Origin: Pomacea canaliculata
Lineage: Eukaryota; Mollusca; Gastropoda; Architaenioglossa; Ampullariidae
Length of the DNA stretch: 64,000 bases
NCBI RefSeq assembly: GCF_003073045.1
Contig: NC_037593.1
Span: 11,332,735 to 11,396,734 of the forward strand
Direction: 5' to 3'
A model generated the notes under the pieces. It was not told the DNA's origin. It did not search any database and saw only the letters and a list, made by a program, of their open reading frames with translations. The position numbers and the translations under genes are program-made. Below, piece by piece: positions 12,186 to 24,096 of the stretch (its first letter is position 1; the number at the start of each line of letters is the position of its first letter).

Positions 12186-12496
12186 TTTGGGGTTTATTTT
12201 TTTATTTTTTTATTTTTTTTGTTGTTGTGCAGACTCACCTCATATAGTAAGATCAAGGATAGTTGTCCCTCGATTAATCTGTCCATTTCATACTTGATTA
12301 ATTTGTTTGTTAAGTCATCAGACAGTGAAAGCACATGTCTGTAAAAATTTCCACTGATGCAAAAATATTAGCGATTGTAGCGAAATTATTTTTATTTCAT
12401 ATTACAAAACAAAAATAATTGTGATCATAATTCTTTTTAGTGGTTGATGTGATTAAATTACAAAGTCCAAAAGGTAAAACTAAACAGACGCGTATG

Positions 12497-15044
12497 TTAA
12501 TACTTTGCTTCCCAATAAGTCATGATTGAAGGGAGGGAACTCTCGTATCTCTGTAAAAGTTGTTGTGCCTGTTCCAGAGCCTCCTCCCCTGTGGTGACCA
12601 GCACCGTGTTGGATAACCCCGCCGTCCACGACCGACGGAAGGAGGAGAGTTTGAAGTAGGGAGGGTTGTCGATGAGCACGTGAGGGATTCCCAGCAGCAC
12701 GGACAGGATGTGGCCGTGTAGTCGGTCAGTGATCACCACGAGCCCACGCTGCAAGAACGACAACCCGTTAAAGGCTATCAGAAACGAAGTCTCCATGGGT
12801 GTTTTGCCCTTGTTTGTCTCCCATTTCAACCAGTCGCCGACATAAACACTGAGGTTAGTAGGTATCTCGGGTACTTTATACCCTGAAGACTCATCATCTG
12901 CTCTCTTAATCCACAAGATGTCGTGGCTAGGCGGCATGGTGCGCGGGACACGCCCCAGGATAAACGCCATGTCGGGCATCAGCATGAGTTTCGTCCCTGG
13001 AAAATGTTTCTGCGCCAGACCCAGCGACTGTCTGTCCCGCAAGAAGATGGTCAGGTTCTCCTTGTGAGAGTAAATCTCACGACACTTATTGAGATGAGCT
13101 TGATGTCCTTTGTGTAACCAGATGCTTTGAGAAAACAAAATAGTCGGAAAATCCGGAAAACGATTCAAGATTTTTTCCCGAGTGATGTCTGCGATTGAGT
13201 AGCCGACCAGGTTACCGCCACCTTGCAATAGAATAATAAGCGATGTTGAGTTGTATGTTTTGCTTATCACCCTTGCTTTTGTAAGGTTCTTGTCGTTACA
13301 GAGATCAGTAGAACAGCTGAAGACTATAGTCACGTTGAGCCGCTTCAACAAGGCCACCTGTCCCGCCGTGATGGCGGGGTCGCCTTTGTTCTCGTAAGTG
13401 GCGAAGTCCATCAGCATGGCGTGACGTCGACCACCTAGCAATGACGTCAGAACCCGCACGTGCAGGCGTTGCATCTCCCACACCAGGTCGTCGTTGGTGT
13501 GCAGGGTGGGAGCCAGGCGGTCCGTGTCGAAGGGATGGCGGGTGTAGTCCAGAGACAGGAACTCGGCCCACTGTGACAAGAGTGTGGCGTTGTGTGGTGG
13601 ACCCGGCCAGTTGAGACCAAAGGGAGCTGACTGTGTCTCAGGTGTCAGCGGAAGTGACTGCTGGTCGTCGTCTGCCCCCAGGTAACCCAAGGTAAGGTGC
13701 AGAGGTCGCAATGTGTTTACAGATGTGAGAGACAAGCATAATGCCGCACTGATGAGGGCTGCAGCCAACACCTGACATCTTCCATTACTCGCGGTCATTT
13801 TTCGGTACACGTGACCTGTGAAACAGAGTTCATCTACAGTGATGAGGATTGGAAAAGGTTTTAACCACTTTGAACCATTGTCTGTAGTTGTTGATGTGTT
13901 GAGACTGAAGCTAACAGGATGGGTAAACGTTGTTCGTAGACATAGCCAACAAGTTTATATTTTGTTTAATTTTTTTCAAGTGTTGTTACGCTTCTACGTG
14001 CACTACTTATTTTATTTTTAGTCAAATGATTATAAGTAACGGTGTATGTACATATCTGTTACCTTTGATATTAGCACCAACAGGGCAGCATCGCCAGCTC
14101 TCTGCTTTGACTGCAGCTTTCCCTCTGACGTACACAGCGAGTCCCACACTCGCCACCGCCAGGCCCGCAGCGTTGACGCCTGATGCACTGCGTGACCCGC
14201 TGACGTACAGCAGCGCCACCACTAACATGCGCTTGATGACGTTGGCCATAGCGTGACTGACCACGTCCAGCACGCGCAGGATGACGCTCGTGCTGATCAG
14301 CGAGTACGTCACGTGAAACGCCCCCGACAGCAGCAGTGACGTCACAGCCAGATCGGTGCCAGGCGACAGCACGCGACGGATGGCCAGGGTAGATGATGAC
14401 GCTATGATGAGGAAAGACACTCCGGCCGTCACACCAATGCGATTCCACCCCATCCACCTCAGGCTAACGTTTAGCTTACCAGAGTGCAGTCCCTTGATAG
14501 CCACGTTGCGGACAGCCAGTAGTACGTTAGATGCCATGGCCAGAATCACGCCAAAGGTTAGCGCCTTCTGCACATGCGTGACCTCATCAGAGATGAATAC
14601 TAGCGCCCCGCCAACCACCAGAGGAAGGCTGACACACACGTGACAGTTGAGACCCTCACGTAGCCACATCCACTGCACTATCGCGGATACCATGGGTTCC
14701 GTCAGCTTGATGGCCAACGTGGAGGCCGCTTCCATTCTGGCCAGACTCCAGTTGGTCAGAAACGTTGACAGCACGTGCATCGTCATAGCAACGTAATAAC
14801 AAAACTTGTCATCTTTTGTCGTCGTTTTCGTTACCTGTGCATCGTCCACGATGACCGACTTGTCCTGCGACACTTTGGTGACGAGACAGCAACACAGTAA
14901 CTGCACCAACGACAGGACTGCAGCCGCACGCACGGGAGTGAGGACAAGAGTCAGCGCACTGACCTCCGTGAGGAAGACCTTAGCAGTGTGGTGACAGGCG
15001 TACGACGACACTGTCCAGGCGATGAAAGCTATCAGAAGATTCAT
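12497..15044 (-). CDS. Fused TPT-type transporter and polysaccharide pyruvyltransferase, copy 2
   Basis: Exons 15044-14063 and 13815-12497 join in phase (AAAG|GTAACA ... CACAG|GT) to give 766 residues. The transporter part keeps the phosphate-site signatures AIKLTEP, AVRN and ANVIKR. The enzyme part keeps GGGN, RDRQS and DRLH. The intron is 247 bp and almost the same as in copy 1. The stretch from about residue 430 to 590 belongs to core type B, shared with copy 3 (for example LQGGGNLVGYSIADI and QSIWLHKG), although the flanking parts are nearly identical to copy 1. Exon 2 again opens at the acceptor without an ATG. The upstream acceptor next to the ATG (TTTCTTCAG|CATC) predicts a non-coding leader exon, whose donor I cannot place with confidence. 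Function as in copy 1: probable Golgi PEP import coupled to glycan pyruvylation. Confidence 0.85.
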
Positions 15045-15981
15045 GATGCTGAAGAAATAAGACCAGTCCTCAACGAAAATTTTGATGTCGCTTTTACTAA
15101 AGACCTGTAAGTTAAGGAAACGAGAAAATCACAGTCGATGAATGTTGTTGGAAACACGCACGCACTCTCGCAAACACACTTTCTATTCACTATGTGCAAC
15201 AATCAAAAATATCTACGAAAAGAATACATTCATAGAAAATTTGTAAGTGCAATTTCATATTTTTGTTTAGGTCTTTTAATGTTACAGAACCGTACACAAA
15301 TAACCACCAGTTTGACCACAGATATCTACAGAGTGTTAGACTTGAGAGCTGACTTCACTGACTATGCTCTTGGCAAATGCTGAATAGACAAATCAAAACT
15401 AGTCGTCCTTTCACTTCCCTTCAAGCTTCAAACAATGTAGGCGTAAAACGTGGAGATAAAATGGTTGACAAAGCACAATAGCGTTGCAGGCAGAACTAAG
15501 AAAGGTCGTGGGGAGAACGCACACAAAAACCAGACTTAGAATTCGACTAATACAGTTCAAGAATAATCAAACTATAAATAACAGACGTTCTGTACTTTTA
15601 CCTAGTCATTAGATTCAAATAGTTTATCGGAAACCGCTGTCTGCATCAGGAGATCAGGTAAGTGTTCCGTTGTTCCGTTATTCGATCTTCTGCAGTCGTT
15701 TATCTTTTTTTTTCGAAGAAATCTACAGCTAGTAATAAATGTACCTGAGCTGTAAACTCACCCGAATATTAGACAGCGATACGCAGTCGTGTAGAACGCT
15801 TAAACTCTGGGGCTGAATTCTGCGAACACCATAGCAGACGTCGCAAAGATTCTGCTGTCCGCCATTACAACGATAAATGACGTCAAAGATTGGCGGGAAC
15901 TGTGATGACGTATTTTTTCATGGAATGACCTCGCGTGATTCTTGTTCCTTGTTGTCGCTGTATAATTCTTGGTTTCGTATG
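15045..15981. other. 5' flank of copy 2
   Basis: Non-coding. The first 130 bases resemble the flank of copy 4 (33598-33720), sharing AAGACCTG and ATCACAGTC-type blocks, and differ from the flanks of copies 1 and 3. A possible donor for a leader exon (CGG|GTGAGT on the minus strand) lies near 15755. No other exon is seen. Confidence 0.4.
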
Positions 15982-16010
15982 ACAACAACAACAACAACAA
16001 CAACAACAGC

Positions 16011-16042
<32 letters not shown>

Positions 16043-16063
16043 CAACAACAACAACAACAACAA
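15982..16063. repeat. Compound (ACA)n(ATA)n(ACA)n microsatellite
   Basis: Three consecutive trinucleotide tracts. Long open frames on both strands here (poly-leucine, poly-threonine, poly-isoleucine) are by-products of the repeat. Confidence 0.95.
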
Positions 16064-17283
16064 TAAAATAAAATAATAATGCAAAATTCGTTCTCACACT
16101 GCCAAGGAGCATGCTCGTAGCGCTTAAGAACTAGAACGAGACATGAACAGAATACGAGGGACAGGAAAACAAATAACATAGCTACTATAAAAAAAAACTA
16201 TAAAAAAAAATAAACAATCCATTAACCAATCCATTCTGCTCCTAGCATCACTTTACTGTCCATACACATACACAGAATTCACAGGGTTCCCAGGGACAGG
16301 GATGGTGCCAAGTAAGGACCTTATAAGGACCTTTCATGCATTCGTAAGGACCTAAGTGACAGTCATCAATGCTTAAGTTTTTCTCTTGTATGGTCGGAAT
16401 GATGTATTATTTATGAATCTGTGGTCTTCTCTATGTTCTCAAATACATGTATTTCTAGTAATAAATAATCAAAGAGTTAATTTTGATGCCTGTCTGCCAT
16501 ATTTAGATTAGATAACTTAAAAAGTGTCCTTAGCGCGCTGATAACATACACCGTTAATGTTCCAAGTTTTCTAGAAATCTAAGTAATAATAATTGCAAAA
16601 CCTGAAAGCCATTCTTTGGTGTAAAACAAAAGTCAGTTTATGTCTCTCTCTCGCACACACACTCTAACGGGAAGAGAGAGAGAGAAATAGAGCTATGCAC
16701 AGTAGTACTAGAAGATCAAGGTTCAAGAAAGAGTAAGTTTCTAAAGACCTTTTGAAAAAGGAACATTTTTTTGCGAATAGCGAAGGGCAACTAGTGTTGT
16801 ACAGATGTGTAGACCAAACATTTTCTTGTGACTACAAGGAATGCCAAGGCTTGCAGGATCAGATGAGGAATGAAAAGAGTGTGATCCTAATGCTAAACAA
16901 AAGATGGAATGAGTCGAAACTGTCAAGCATTACAGCCCATTTATTTTTGTTAACATTGAGATATTATTTAAGCATTGTTATTATACATACATGTAACACG
17001 TGCAAACATATACATAAACAGCATGATATACTAATACACATAAGATTAAGATTACAAAATGACAAAGCAATCCATCTACTATAAGCAAAAGTTTCATTGA
17101 CGAAGTTCAATTCTTTGTCACCCCTACAGTTTTACCAATACTAAACAATACAATTTCTTTACATAACCTAATTTTCTCTAAATAGTTCTGGTTTTTTTTT
17201 TTAACATATTCCACAGCATACATGTACAGAATTGTGCAGGCTTATTTAAAACTGAAATAAACATTAATTCTGACTGTCGAAAT

Positions 17284-19463
17284 TCAACACCTTTTAATTT
17301 CTTCCTGTAATCTATCAATGTCTGACTGAATCTTTGTTATCTCCTTCTTCTTGTCTTTGGCTAACAAACGCATGTTGTTAGATCTTTCAATAAGTGAAAA
17401 ACTTTTTTGCTCTTCAGCCTGGAAACTATGTCTGTCAGCCAGTTCCAGCAGGTGTCGTTCTTCGGCACTGGTGGTCTTTAGCCTTTTTGTGAGTATTACC
17501 AGCTCATCTCCTAATCTCTTTCTGTGGACCTGCTTTTCTTCTGTTTCCTTCTGCTGCTTCTGCTCAGAGAGGTAACGTTGATACCTGCCATAGGCACTAG
17601 AAGCGGATATCATCAGTGGTTTGGAGATCTCAACATTTTCCACCCCTCCCACACTGTGAATATGATCAAGAATTACTCTGCGTGCTTTTAGTGCAGTCTG
17701 GCAAAGATTGTCAGCTACTGTTTCTTTGTTGAATGAAAATCCTCTTTCCACTGTAGCTTGACCATGAGAGAGTAGGAGTAATTGTCTGACAACAGACCAT
17801 AACACCTGAAACTCTGCTTTTCCAGCAAGGGCATCATAAAACCAACTATCCAGTCTTTGTGTCATAGGGTCAAAAGCCTTACTACCACACTCACCTGCAG
17901 AACTGTCAAGAAAATTACGGAACTCTGACAATACCTTGTCACAAGTCACATCATCAAACCTTTTCACACCTTGGCAATACAACAAAACCTTTTTCATTTT
18001 TTGTATTGATTTGTCTTTTTCCCCCCATGGTCTTTGGGTTTAAGAAAGTTATGTTTCTCACTAGGGGGTACAGGTAGTCCTCGGGTTACGACGGTCTCGA
18101 GTTACGTCGTTTCGTGGTTACGACGCTCATTCCGACTTGCGAGGTCAGTGCATCAAAGAAAAGGAAGGCCATCACCATGGAGGTGAAAGTGGATATCATA
18201 AGGCAATCTGAGAAGGGGAAACAGCAACAGAAATTAGCAGGTCATTAGGACTTAGTCGTTCGACTGTCGCTACGATTATCAAGGATAAAGATCGCATCCT
18301 TGAACACGTGACAGGATCTGCTCCTATGAAAGCGACAGTGACAACAAAGTGTACTGTACTGCACAATGTTTTACTGTACTTATGTTTATTGATAATTATG
18401 TAGGGTACTGTGTTAGGATACGTGTTTGGATAGGCTAAGTGTTTGCAGTACTGTACTGTTATTATGGTACAGTACTGTATGAACGTATGATCCGACTTAC
18501 GTCGAAATTCGGTTTACGACGCCGCGTTAAGAACGGATCCCCGTCGTAAGTCGAGGACTACCTGTACTTCAATGGAGATTTATCCTGCAATTTTAGAACA
18601 ACTGCTTTCAAAAAAATCTCTGCATTCAGCTCTGAAGGCCATGACAGTTCCATCGTTTACTGATGACTGTTTCTTAGCTACAGCCAGTAGTCTATCAACC
18701 CTGAAGCCAAGTTCTATCATGCTCAGATTGACATGGTTAGAACTGTTGCATATATCAACCTGCACAAGTTGGAGGGCAGTTTCACATTTATTAAGTACAT
18801 TTGACTTGACAAATTTGCGCATCAGATTTTTCATAATGTCATGTAAGTCTAAACAAAGGAAAGGAAGAAGAGGCTGATCAGTTTGGTATTTTCTCAAAAA
18901 AGGTTCAAGTATACTGGCAATTAAACTAAAGAAAGCCAGACGACATGTCGTGAAAGCAAAGGGGTAGATAAGACTCCAGCTTTTACAATATCAAAAGATT
19001 TGTTCTTTGGCAATGCTATTTTTTTCTCCATTGGAGCTTTGACAAATGTTTCCAAGTCTGGAAGCATAACAATTGCTTTTTCAGCAACAGAATTGTTTTC
19101 AAGCCATCGGTGAGCACAGAACTTGGCTGGAAAAGATGTGGAACCAGTTACTTTTATATAATCTTCTCTTCTGGCTGGGCTGTCTCTGAACAAGATATAA
19201 GCAGCGGGCTGTGGATGTTCTCGATGACGAAAGTAATCAGTTACACAAAAGCGAGCGTCTTTCAGAAATACTTTTATTTGCCTTTTATGTCTTTCGGTAA
19301 CCATGTGCTTTTTCAGAACACTTTCGCCCATTGACGAAAGATTCAGAGATATTTTGCAGGCAGCACATCGTGCCAAATGTTTATCGCTCGAGTCTTTTAT
19401 TAACCAATCTTTATACTTGTCTTCCTTTAGCCACTTCTCCTGAAAAGAGCACTTCCCCGGCAT
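17284..19463 (-). pseudogene. hAT transposase, interrupted
   Basis: Three minus-strand blocks lie in order. Block 19463-18921 begins MPGKCSFQEKW and has C-x2-C ... H-x5-H (RCAACK ... KKHMVTERHK), a BED-type finger. Block 18897-18580 is a middle segment without a nameable motif. Block 17997-17284 ends the protein and includes LLLLSHGQATVERGFSFNKE, close to the hAT dimerisation signature, followed by a charged coiled-coil-like tail. Block two and block three are split by the Tigger-type insertion at 18071-18564. Blocks one and two are separated by a stop and a frame change, so the element cannot make its own transposase. Confidence 0.7.
18071..18564 (+). mobile_element. Non-autonomous pogo/Tigger-type element
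   Basis: Near-perfect terminal inverted repeats of about 20 bases (CAGGTAGTCCTCGGGTTACG and, at the right end, the complement of CAGGTAGTCCTCGACTTACG) are flanked by TA duplications at 18069-18070 and 18565-18566. The interior keeps the start of a CENP-B-like transposase (TMEVKVDIIRQSEKGKQQQK and, after a frame change, LSRSTVATIIKDKDRI), the helix-turn-helix N-terminus of Tigger proteins. The catalytic part is absent, so this is an internally deleted copy. It inserted into the hAT transposase and is therefore younger than it. Confidence 0.85.
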
Positions 19464-19770
19464 CTTTCAAATTGTTAAGCAGACAAAGAAATGTGGTCGA
19501 AACGACGAGAGTGAACTCGCGAAAGGCCGAAACGGACGTTCCCGCCGCGAGCGAGACTGGGTAGTCATGTGATTAAAATAGCAATGCGGCGAAAAATCGT
19601 CGGTATTTTGCGCCAAAGTCGACTCCGAAAATAAATTTGTGGTAATATTTTATCGACATAAGGACTTGTAAGGGTCACAGAAAAAATGTAAGTACCTGTG
19701 TGAGAATTTGTAAGGACCGCATGGCAAATATAAGGACTTGTAAGGACCTTGTAAGGACCTGGGAACCATG

Positions 19771-20530
19771 CAGGAGCTAAAGACTGATATGAAAATGAAT
19801 GATGAAAGAACGAAACCAGAGTATGGGTCTAAAGACCAGAACATTTCAAACAAAAAGCTAAAGAGAGATGACAAGAAGGCAGTCCGAGTAGTTCCTAATA
19901 AACCTTTATTGAGATCGTTCCTTGCAAATAAAAAAAATAAGTTTAAAAATCAGTTACTTTACGAACACAAAATCAACACAGTACGCGTGGAAAATAAGAA
20001 ATATGATCTTAAAAATGTCAGAACACGTACTTGGTTTGTATGAAAAGTAACGGGACTGTTGTCAAAGACAATTTATTTCAAATTCCAAACAACACGGATT
20101 TCCTTTCATAGTAAACACTCGATTCCAATGTCCATCAAAGCAAATGCTTCTATGCACTGCTGACAGAATTCTACTGGGATCAGCTCCGTCAAGAGGGTTC
20201 ACCTCCATCATGGCTTTCAAGCATTCAAAATGTGTCCTTTGATGACCCCATTGAACTTTAGAAAAATGAAAAATAGTCACAGACAAAAGTCAGATGAATA
20301 GAGATATAGTTCATGTACTGCGATTTTCTACACCAGGACCTGTGGCATGCTCGGCAGTGGGACCAGGTGCATTGTCGTGTAGAAAGAACCTCAGAAAAAT
20401 CTTTTCAACAGTGAAGCACAGCGGAGAAACATGGACAAGTGCATTAGACTTGAAGTGGGAGGACTCTAAAGAAATTATGTAGCTTGGAATTGAAATAAAT
20501 TGTATGTGACTCAAGTCCAGGTTGTGTGTT
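19771..20530 (-). mobile_element. Mariner/Tc1-type transposase relic downstream of copy 3
   Basis: Close relative of the relic at 11420, with the same order of blocks. The minus strand reads FLHDNAPGPTAEHA and then FSKVQWGHQRTHFE and a C-terminal SRYFSYKP. It abuts the right end of the hAT element. Frames are broken and the N-terminal half is missing. Confidence 0.7.
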
Positions 20531-20588
20531 TGGGGTTTATTTTTTTATTTTTTTATTTTTTTTTGTTGTGTGTTTGGGTTTGTTTGTT

Positions 20589-20651
20589 TTTGTTTTGTTT
20601 TGTTTTGTTTTGTTTTGTTTTGTTTTGTTTTGTTTTGTTTGTTTTGTTTTG

Positions 20652-20682
<31 letters not shown>

Positions 20683-20683
20683 T
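20589..20683. repeat. (TTTTG)n microsatellite
   Basis: About 19 units of TTTTG with one contraction near 20640. At the equivalent position copy 2 has an interrupted T-rich tract and copy 4 a pure poly-T run (about 29957-29987), so this site has evolved differently in each unit. Confidence 0.95.
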
Positions 20684-20951
20684 GCAGACACACCTCATAT
20701 AGTAAGATCAAGGATAGTTGTCCCTCGATTAATCTGCCCATTTCATACTTGATTAATTTGTTTGTTAAGTCATCAGACAGTGACAGCACATGTCTGTTAA
20801 AATTTCCACTGATGCAAAAATATTAGCGACTGTAACGAAATTATTTTTGTTTCATATTACAACACAAAAATAATTGTGATCATAATTCTTTTTAGTGGCT
20901 GATGTGATTAAATTACAAAGTCCAAAAGGTAAAGCTAAATAGACGCGTATG

Positions 20952-23900
20952 TTAATAATAAGTCATAATTGAAGGGAGGGAACTCTCGTATCTCTGTAAA
21001 AGTTGTTGTGCCTGTTCCAGAGCCTCCTCCCCTGTGGTGACCAGCACCGTGTTGGATAACCCCGCCGTCCACGACCGACGGAAAGAGGAGAGTTTGAAGT
21101 AGGGAGGGTTGTCGATGAGCACGTGAGGGATTCCCAGCAGCACGGACAGGATGTGGCCGTGTAGTCGGTCAGTGATCACCACGCGCCCACGCTGCAAGAA
21201 CGACAACCCGTTGAAGGCTATCAGAAACGAAGTCTCCATGGGTGTTTTGCCCTTGTTTGTCTTCCATTTCAACCAGTCGCCGACATAAACACTGAGGTTA
21301 GTAGGTATCTCGGGTACTTTATACCCTGAAGACTCGTTATCACTTCTCTTAATCCACACGATGTCGAGGGTGGGTGGCATAGTGCGCGGGACACACCCCA
21401 GGCCAAACGCCATGTCGGGCATCAGCATGAGTTTTGTCCCTGGAAAATGTTTCTGCGCCAGACCCAGCGACTGTCTGTCCCGCAAGAAGATGGTCAGGTT
21501 CTCCTTGTGAGAGTAAATCTCACGACACTTATTGAGATGAGCTTGATTTCCTTTGTGTAACCAGATGCTTTGGGAAAACAAAAGAGTCGGAAAATCCGGA
21601 AAACGATTCAAGATTTTTTCCCGAATGATGTCTGCGATTGAGTAGCCGACCAGGTTACCGCCACCTTGCAATAGAATAATAAGCGATGTTGAGTTGTAAC
21701 CGTTACTTATCTCCCTTGCTTTTTTTAGGTTGTCATCGTTACAGCGTCCAGTAGAACAGCTGAAGACTATAGTCACGTTGAGCCGCTTCAACAAGGCCAC
21801 CTGTCCCCCCGTGATGGCGGGGTCGCCTTTGTTCTCGTAAGTGGCGAAGTCCATCAGCATGGCGTGACGTCGACCACCTAGCAATGACGTCAGAACCCGC
21901 ACGTGCAGGCGTTGTATCTCCCACACCACCTCGTCGTTGGTGTGCAGGGTGGGAGCCAGGCGGTCCGTGTCGAAGGGATGCTGGGTGTAGTCCAGAGACA
22001 GGAACTCGGCCCACTGTGACAAGAGTGTGGCGTTGTGTGGTGGACGTGGCCAGTTGAGACCAAAGGGAGCTGACTGTGTCTCAGGTGTCAGCGGAAGTGA
22101 CTGCTGGTCGTCGTCTGCCCCCAGGTAACCCAAGGTAAGGTGCAGTGGACGCAATGTGTTTATAGATGTGAGAGACAAGCATAATGCCGCACTGATGAGG
22201 GCTGCAGCCAACACCTGACATCTTCCATTACTCGCGGTCAATTTTCGGTACACGTGACCTGTGAAACAGAGTTCATCTACAGTGATGAGGATGTTCATTT
22301 TGGGTACGTAACATAGTTTTTTTTCTTTATTATATAAGTTACTGTAATGGTGTCGTTTTACACGATCTTTCAACAGTTGTAGTTACTAGTACCTCTGAAG
22401 TATTACTTATGGATTCCGGGAGTCAACCCAAACTAGCAGAGAAATTAACCACAGTTGCTGAGCAGATGAGTAAGTCTTGTTACTAAGTAACCCACCTCTT
22501 ATTTCCGTAGAAACTGTAAGAATACGTATGCTCTGTTGGCTTAAAAGCAAAACAGTAACACTAATACTAAAACAAATAAATTTAAAAGCAATACCAACAT
22601 GCCAAAAGTCAAATTTATTAACTAAAACAAAAGTTTTCTTAAAGCAAGTATTAAATGATAAATGTACTAATTTATTTTAACAAGAGACAAAATGGCCAAA
22701 GGATAAAGACAACATACGCATTTTAACATTAGTTTCTCTATTTATGACTTTAGTTACTTATTGATTATTAATTCAATAAGAACTTTATAAAATATTTTTT
22801 CAAAATACTGTGCCCGACATTTTTTTTGAGCTAAATAAGTTTCGGCAAAGAAATTCAATAAATTACCGGCTATCAAAACGACCTGTCGGTCTACACTCCG
22901 ATTCGACAAGGTTTTAACCAGTTTTAACCATTGTCTGTAGTTGTTGATGTGTTGAGACTACGGCTAACACGATGAGTAAACGTGGTTCATAAACATAACC
23001 CATAAGTTTATTTTTTGTTTAATGCTTTCAAGTGTTGTTACTCTTTTACGTGGACTACTTATTTTATTTTTAGTCAAATGATTATAAGTAACGGTGTATG
23101 TACATATCTGTTACCTTTGATATTAGCACCAACAGGGCAGCATCGCCAGCTCTCTGGTTTGACTGCAGCTTTCCCTCTGACGTACACAGCGAGTCCCACA
23201 CTCGCCACCGCCAGGCCCGCAGCGTTGACGCCTGATGCACTGCGTGACCCGCTGACGTACAGCAGCGCCACCACCAACATGCGCTTGATGACGTTGGCCA
23301 TGGCGTGACTGACCACGTCCAGCGCGTGCAGGATGACGCTCGTGCTGATCAGCGAGTACGTCACGTGAAACGCCCCCGACAGCAGCAGTGACGTCACGGC
23401 CAGGCTGGTGCCAGGCGACAGCACGCGACGGATGGCCAGTGTAGATGATGACGCCATGATGACGAAATACACTCCGGCCGTCATACCCATGCGATTCCAC
23501 CCCATCCACCTCAGGCTAACGTTTAGCTTACCAGAGTGCAGTCCCTTGATAGCCACGTTGCGGACAGCCAGTAGTACGTTAGATGCCATGGCCAGCATCA
23601 CGCCAGAGGTCACCGCCTGCTGCACAAGCGTGACGTCATCGGAGACGAAAACCAACGCGCCGCCAACCACCAGAGGAAGGCTGACGCACATGTGACAGTT
23701 GAGACCCTCACGTAACCACATCCACTGCACTATCGCGGACACCATTGGTTCCGTCAGCTTGATGGCCAACGTGGAGGCCGCTTCCATTCTGGCCAGACTC
23801 CAGTTGGTCAGAAACGTCGACAGCACGTGCATCGTCATAGCAACGTAATAACAAGCCTTGTAATCTTTTGTCGTCGTTTTCGTTTTCTTTGCATCGTCCA

Positions 23901-24096
23901 CGATGACCGACTTGTCCTGCGACACTTTGGTGACGAGACAGCAACACAGTAACTGCACCAACGACAGGACTGCAGCCGCACTCACGGGAGTGAGGACAAG
24001 AGTCAGCGCACTGACCTCCGTGAGGAAGACCTTGGCAGTGTGGTGACAGGAGTACGACGACACTGTCCAGGCGATGAAAGGCTTGAGAAGACTCAT
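20952..24096 (-). CDS. Fused TPT-type transporter and polysaccharide pyruvyltransferase, copy 3
   Basis: Exons 24096-23115 and 22258-20952 join in phase (AAAG|GTAACA ... CACAG|GT) to give 762 residues. The transporter signatures AIKLTEP, AVRN and ANVIKR and the enzyme motifs GGGN, RDRQS and DRLH are intact. The C-terminus ends IMTYY, four residues shorter than copies 2 and 4, because of a small deletion that removed the last codons. The enzyme core is type B, as in copy 2. The intron is 856 bp and related to that of copy 4, while copies 1 and 2 lack about 600 bp of it. In this copy an in-frame ATG (MNILITVDEL) lies just upstream of the acceptor, so a stand-alone enzyme could in theory start in the intron. 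The 5' flank and leader splice sites match copy 1. Confidence 0.85.

Larger units (their letters stand above)
16282..19770 (-). mobile_element. hAT-superfamily DNA transposon with nested Tigger-type insertion
   Basis: The ends carry imperfect terminal inverted repeats, CAGGGTTCCCAGG on the left and CCTGGGAACCATG on the right, a typical hAT start (CAGxG). Both subterminal regions are dense in TAAGGACC-like repeats (16311-16360 and 19660-19760), as expected for transposase binding sites. The minus strand encodes a broken transposase with a BED-like zinc finger and a C-terminal dimerisation region. Eight-base target duplications are not visible: the left flank reads AGAATTCA and the right CAGGAGCT, so one flank was probably rearranged. 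The right flank is the mariner-relic flank seen in the other units. Confidence 0.75.

Noticed and set aside
15800-16179. Poly-leucine, poly-cysteine and poly-isoleucine frames
   Set aside because: Produced by the ACA/ATA microsatellite.
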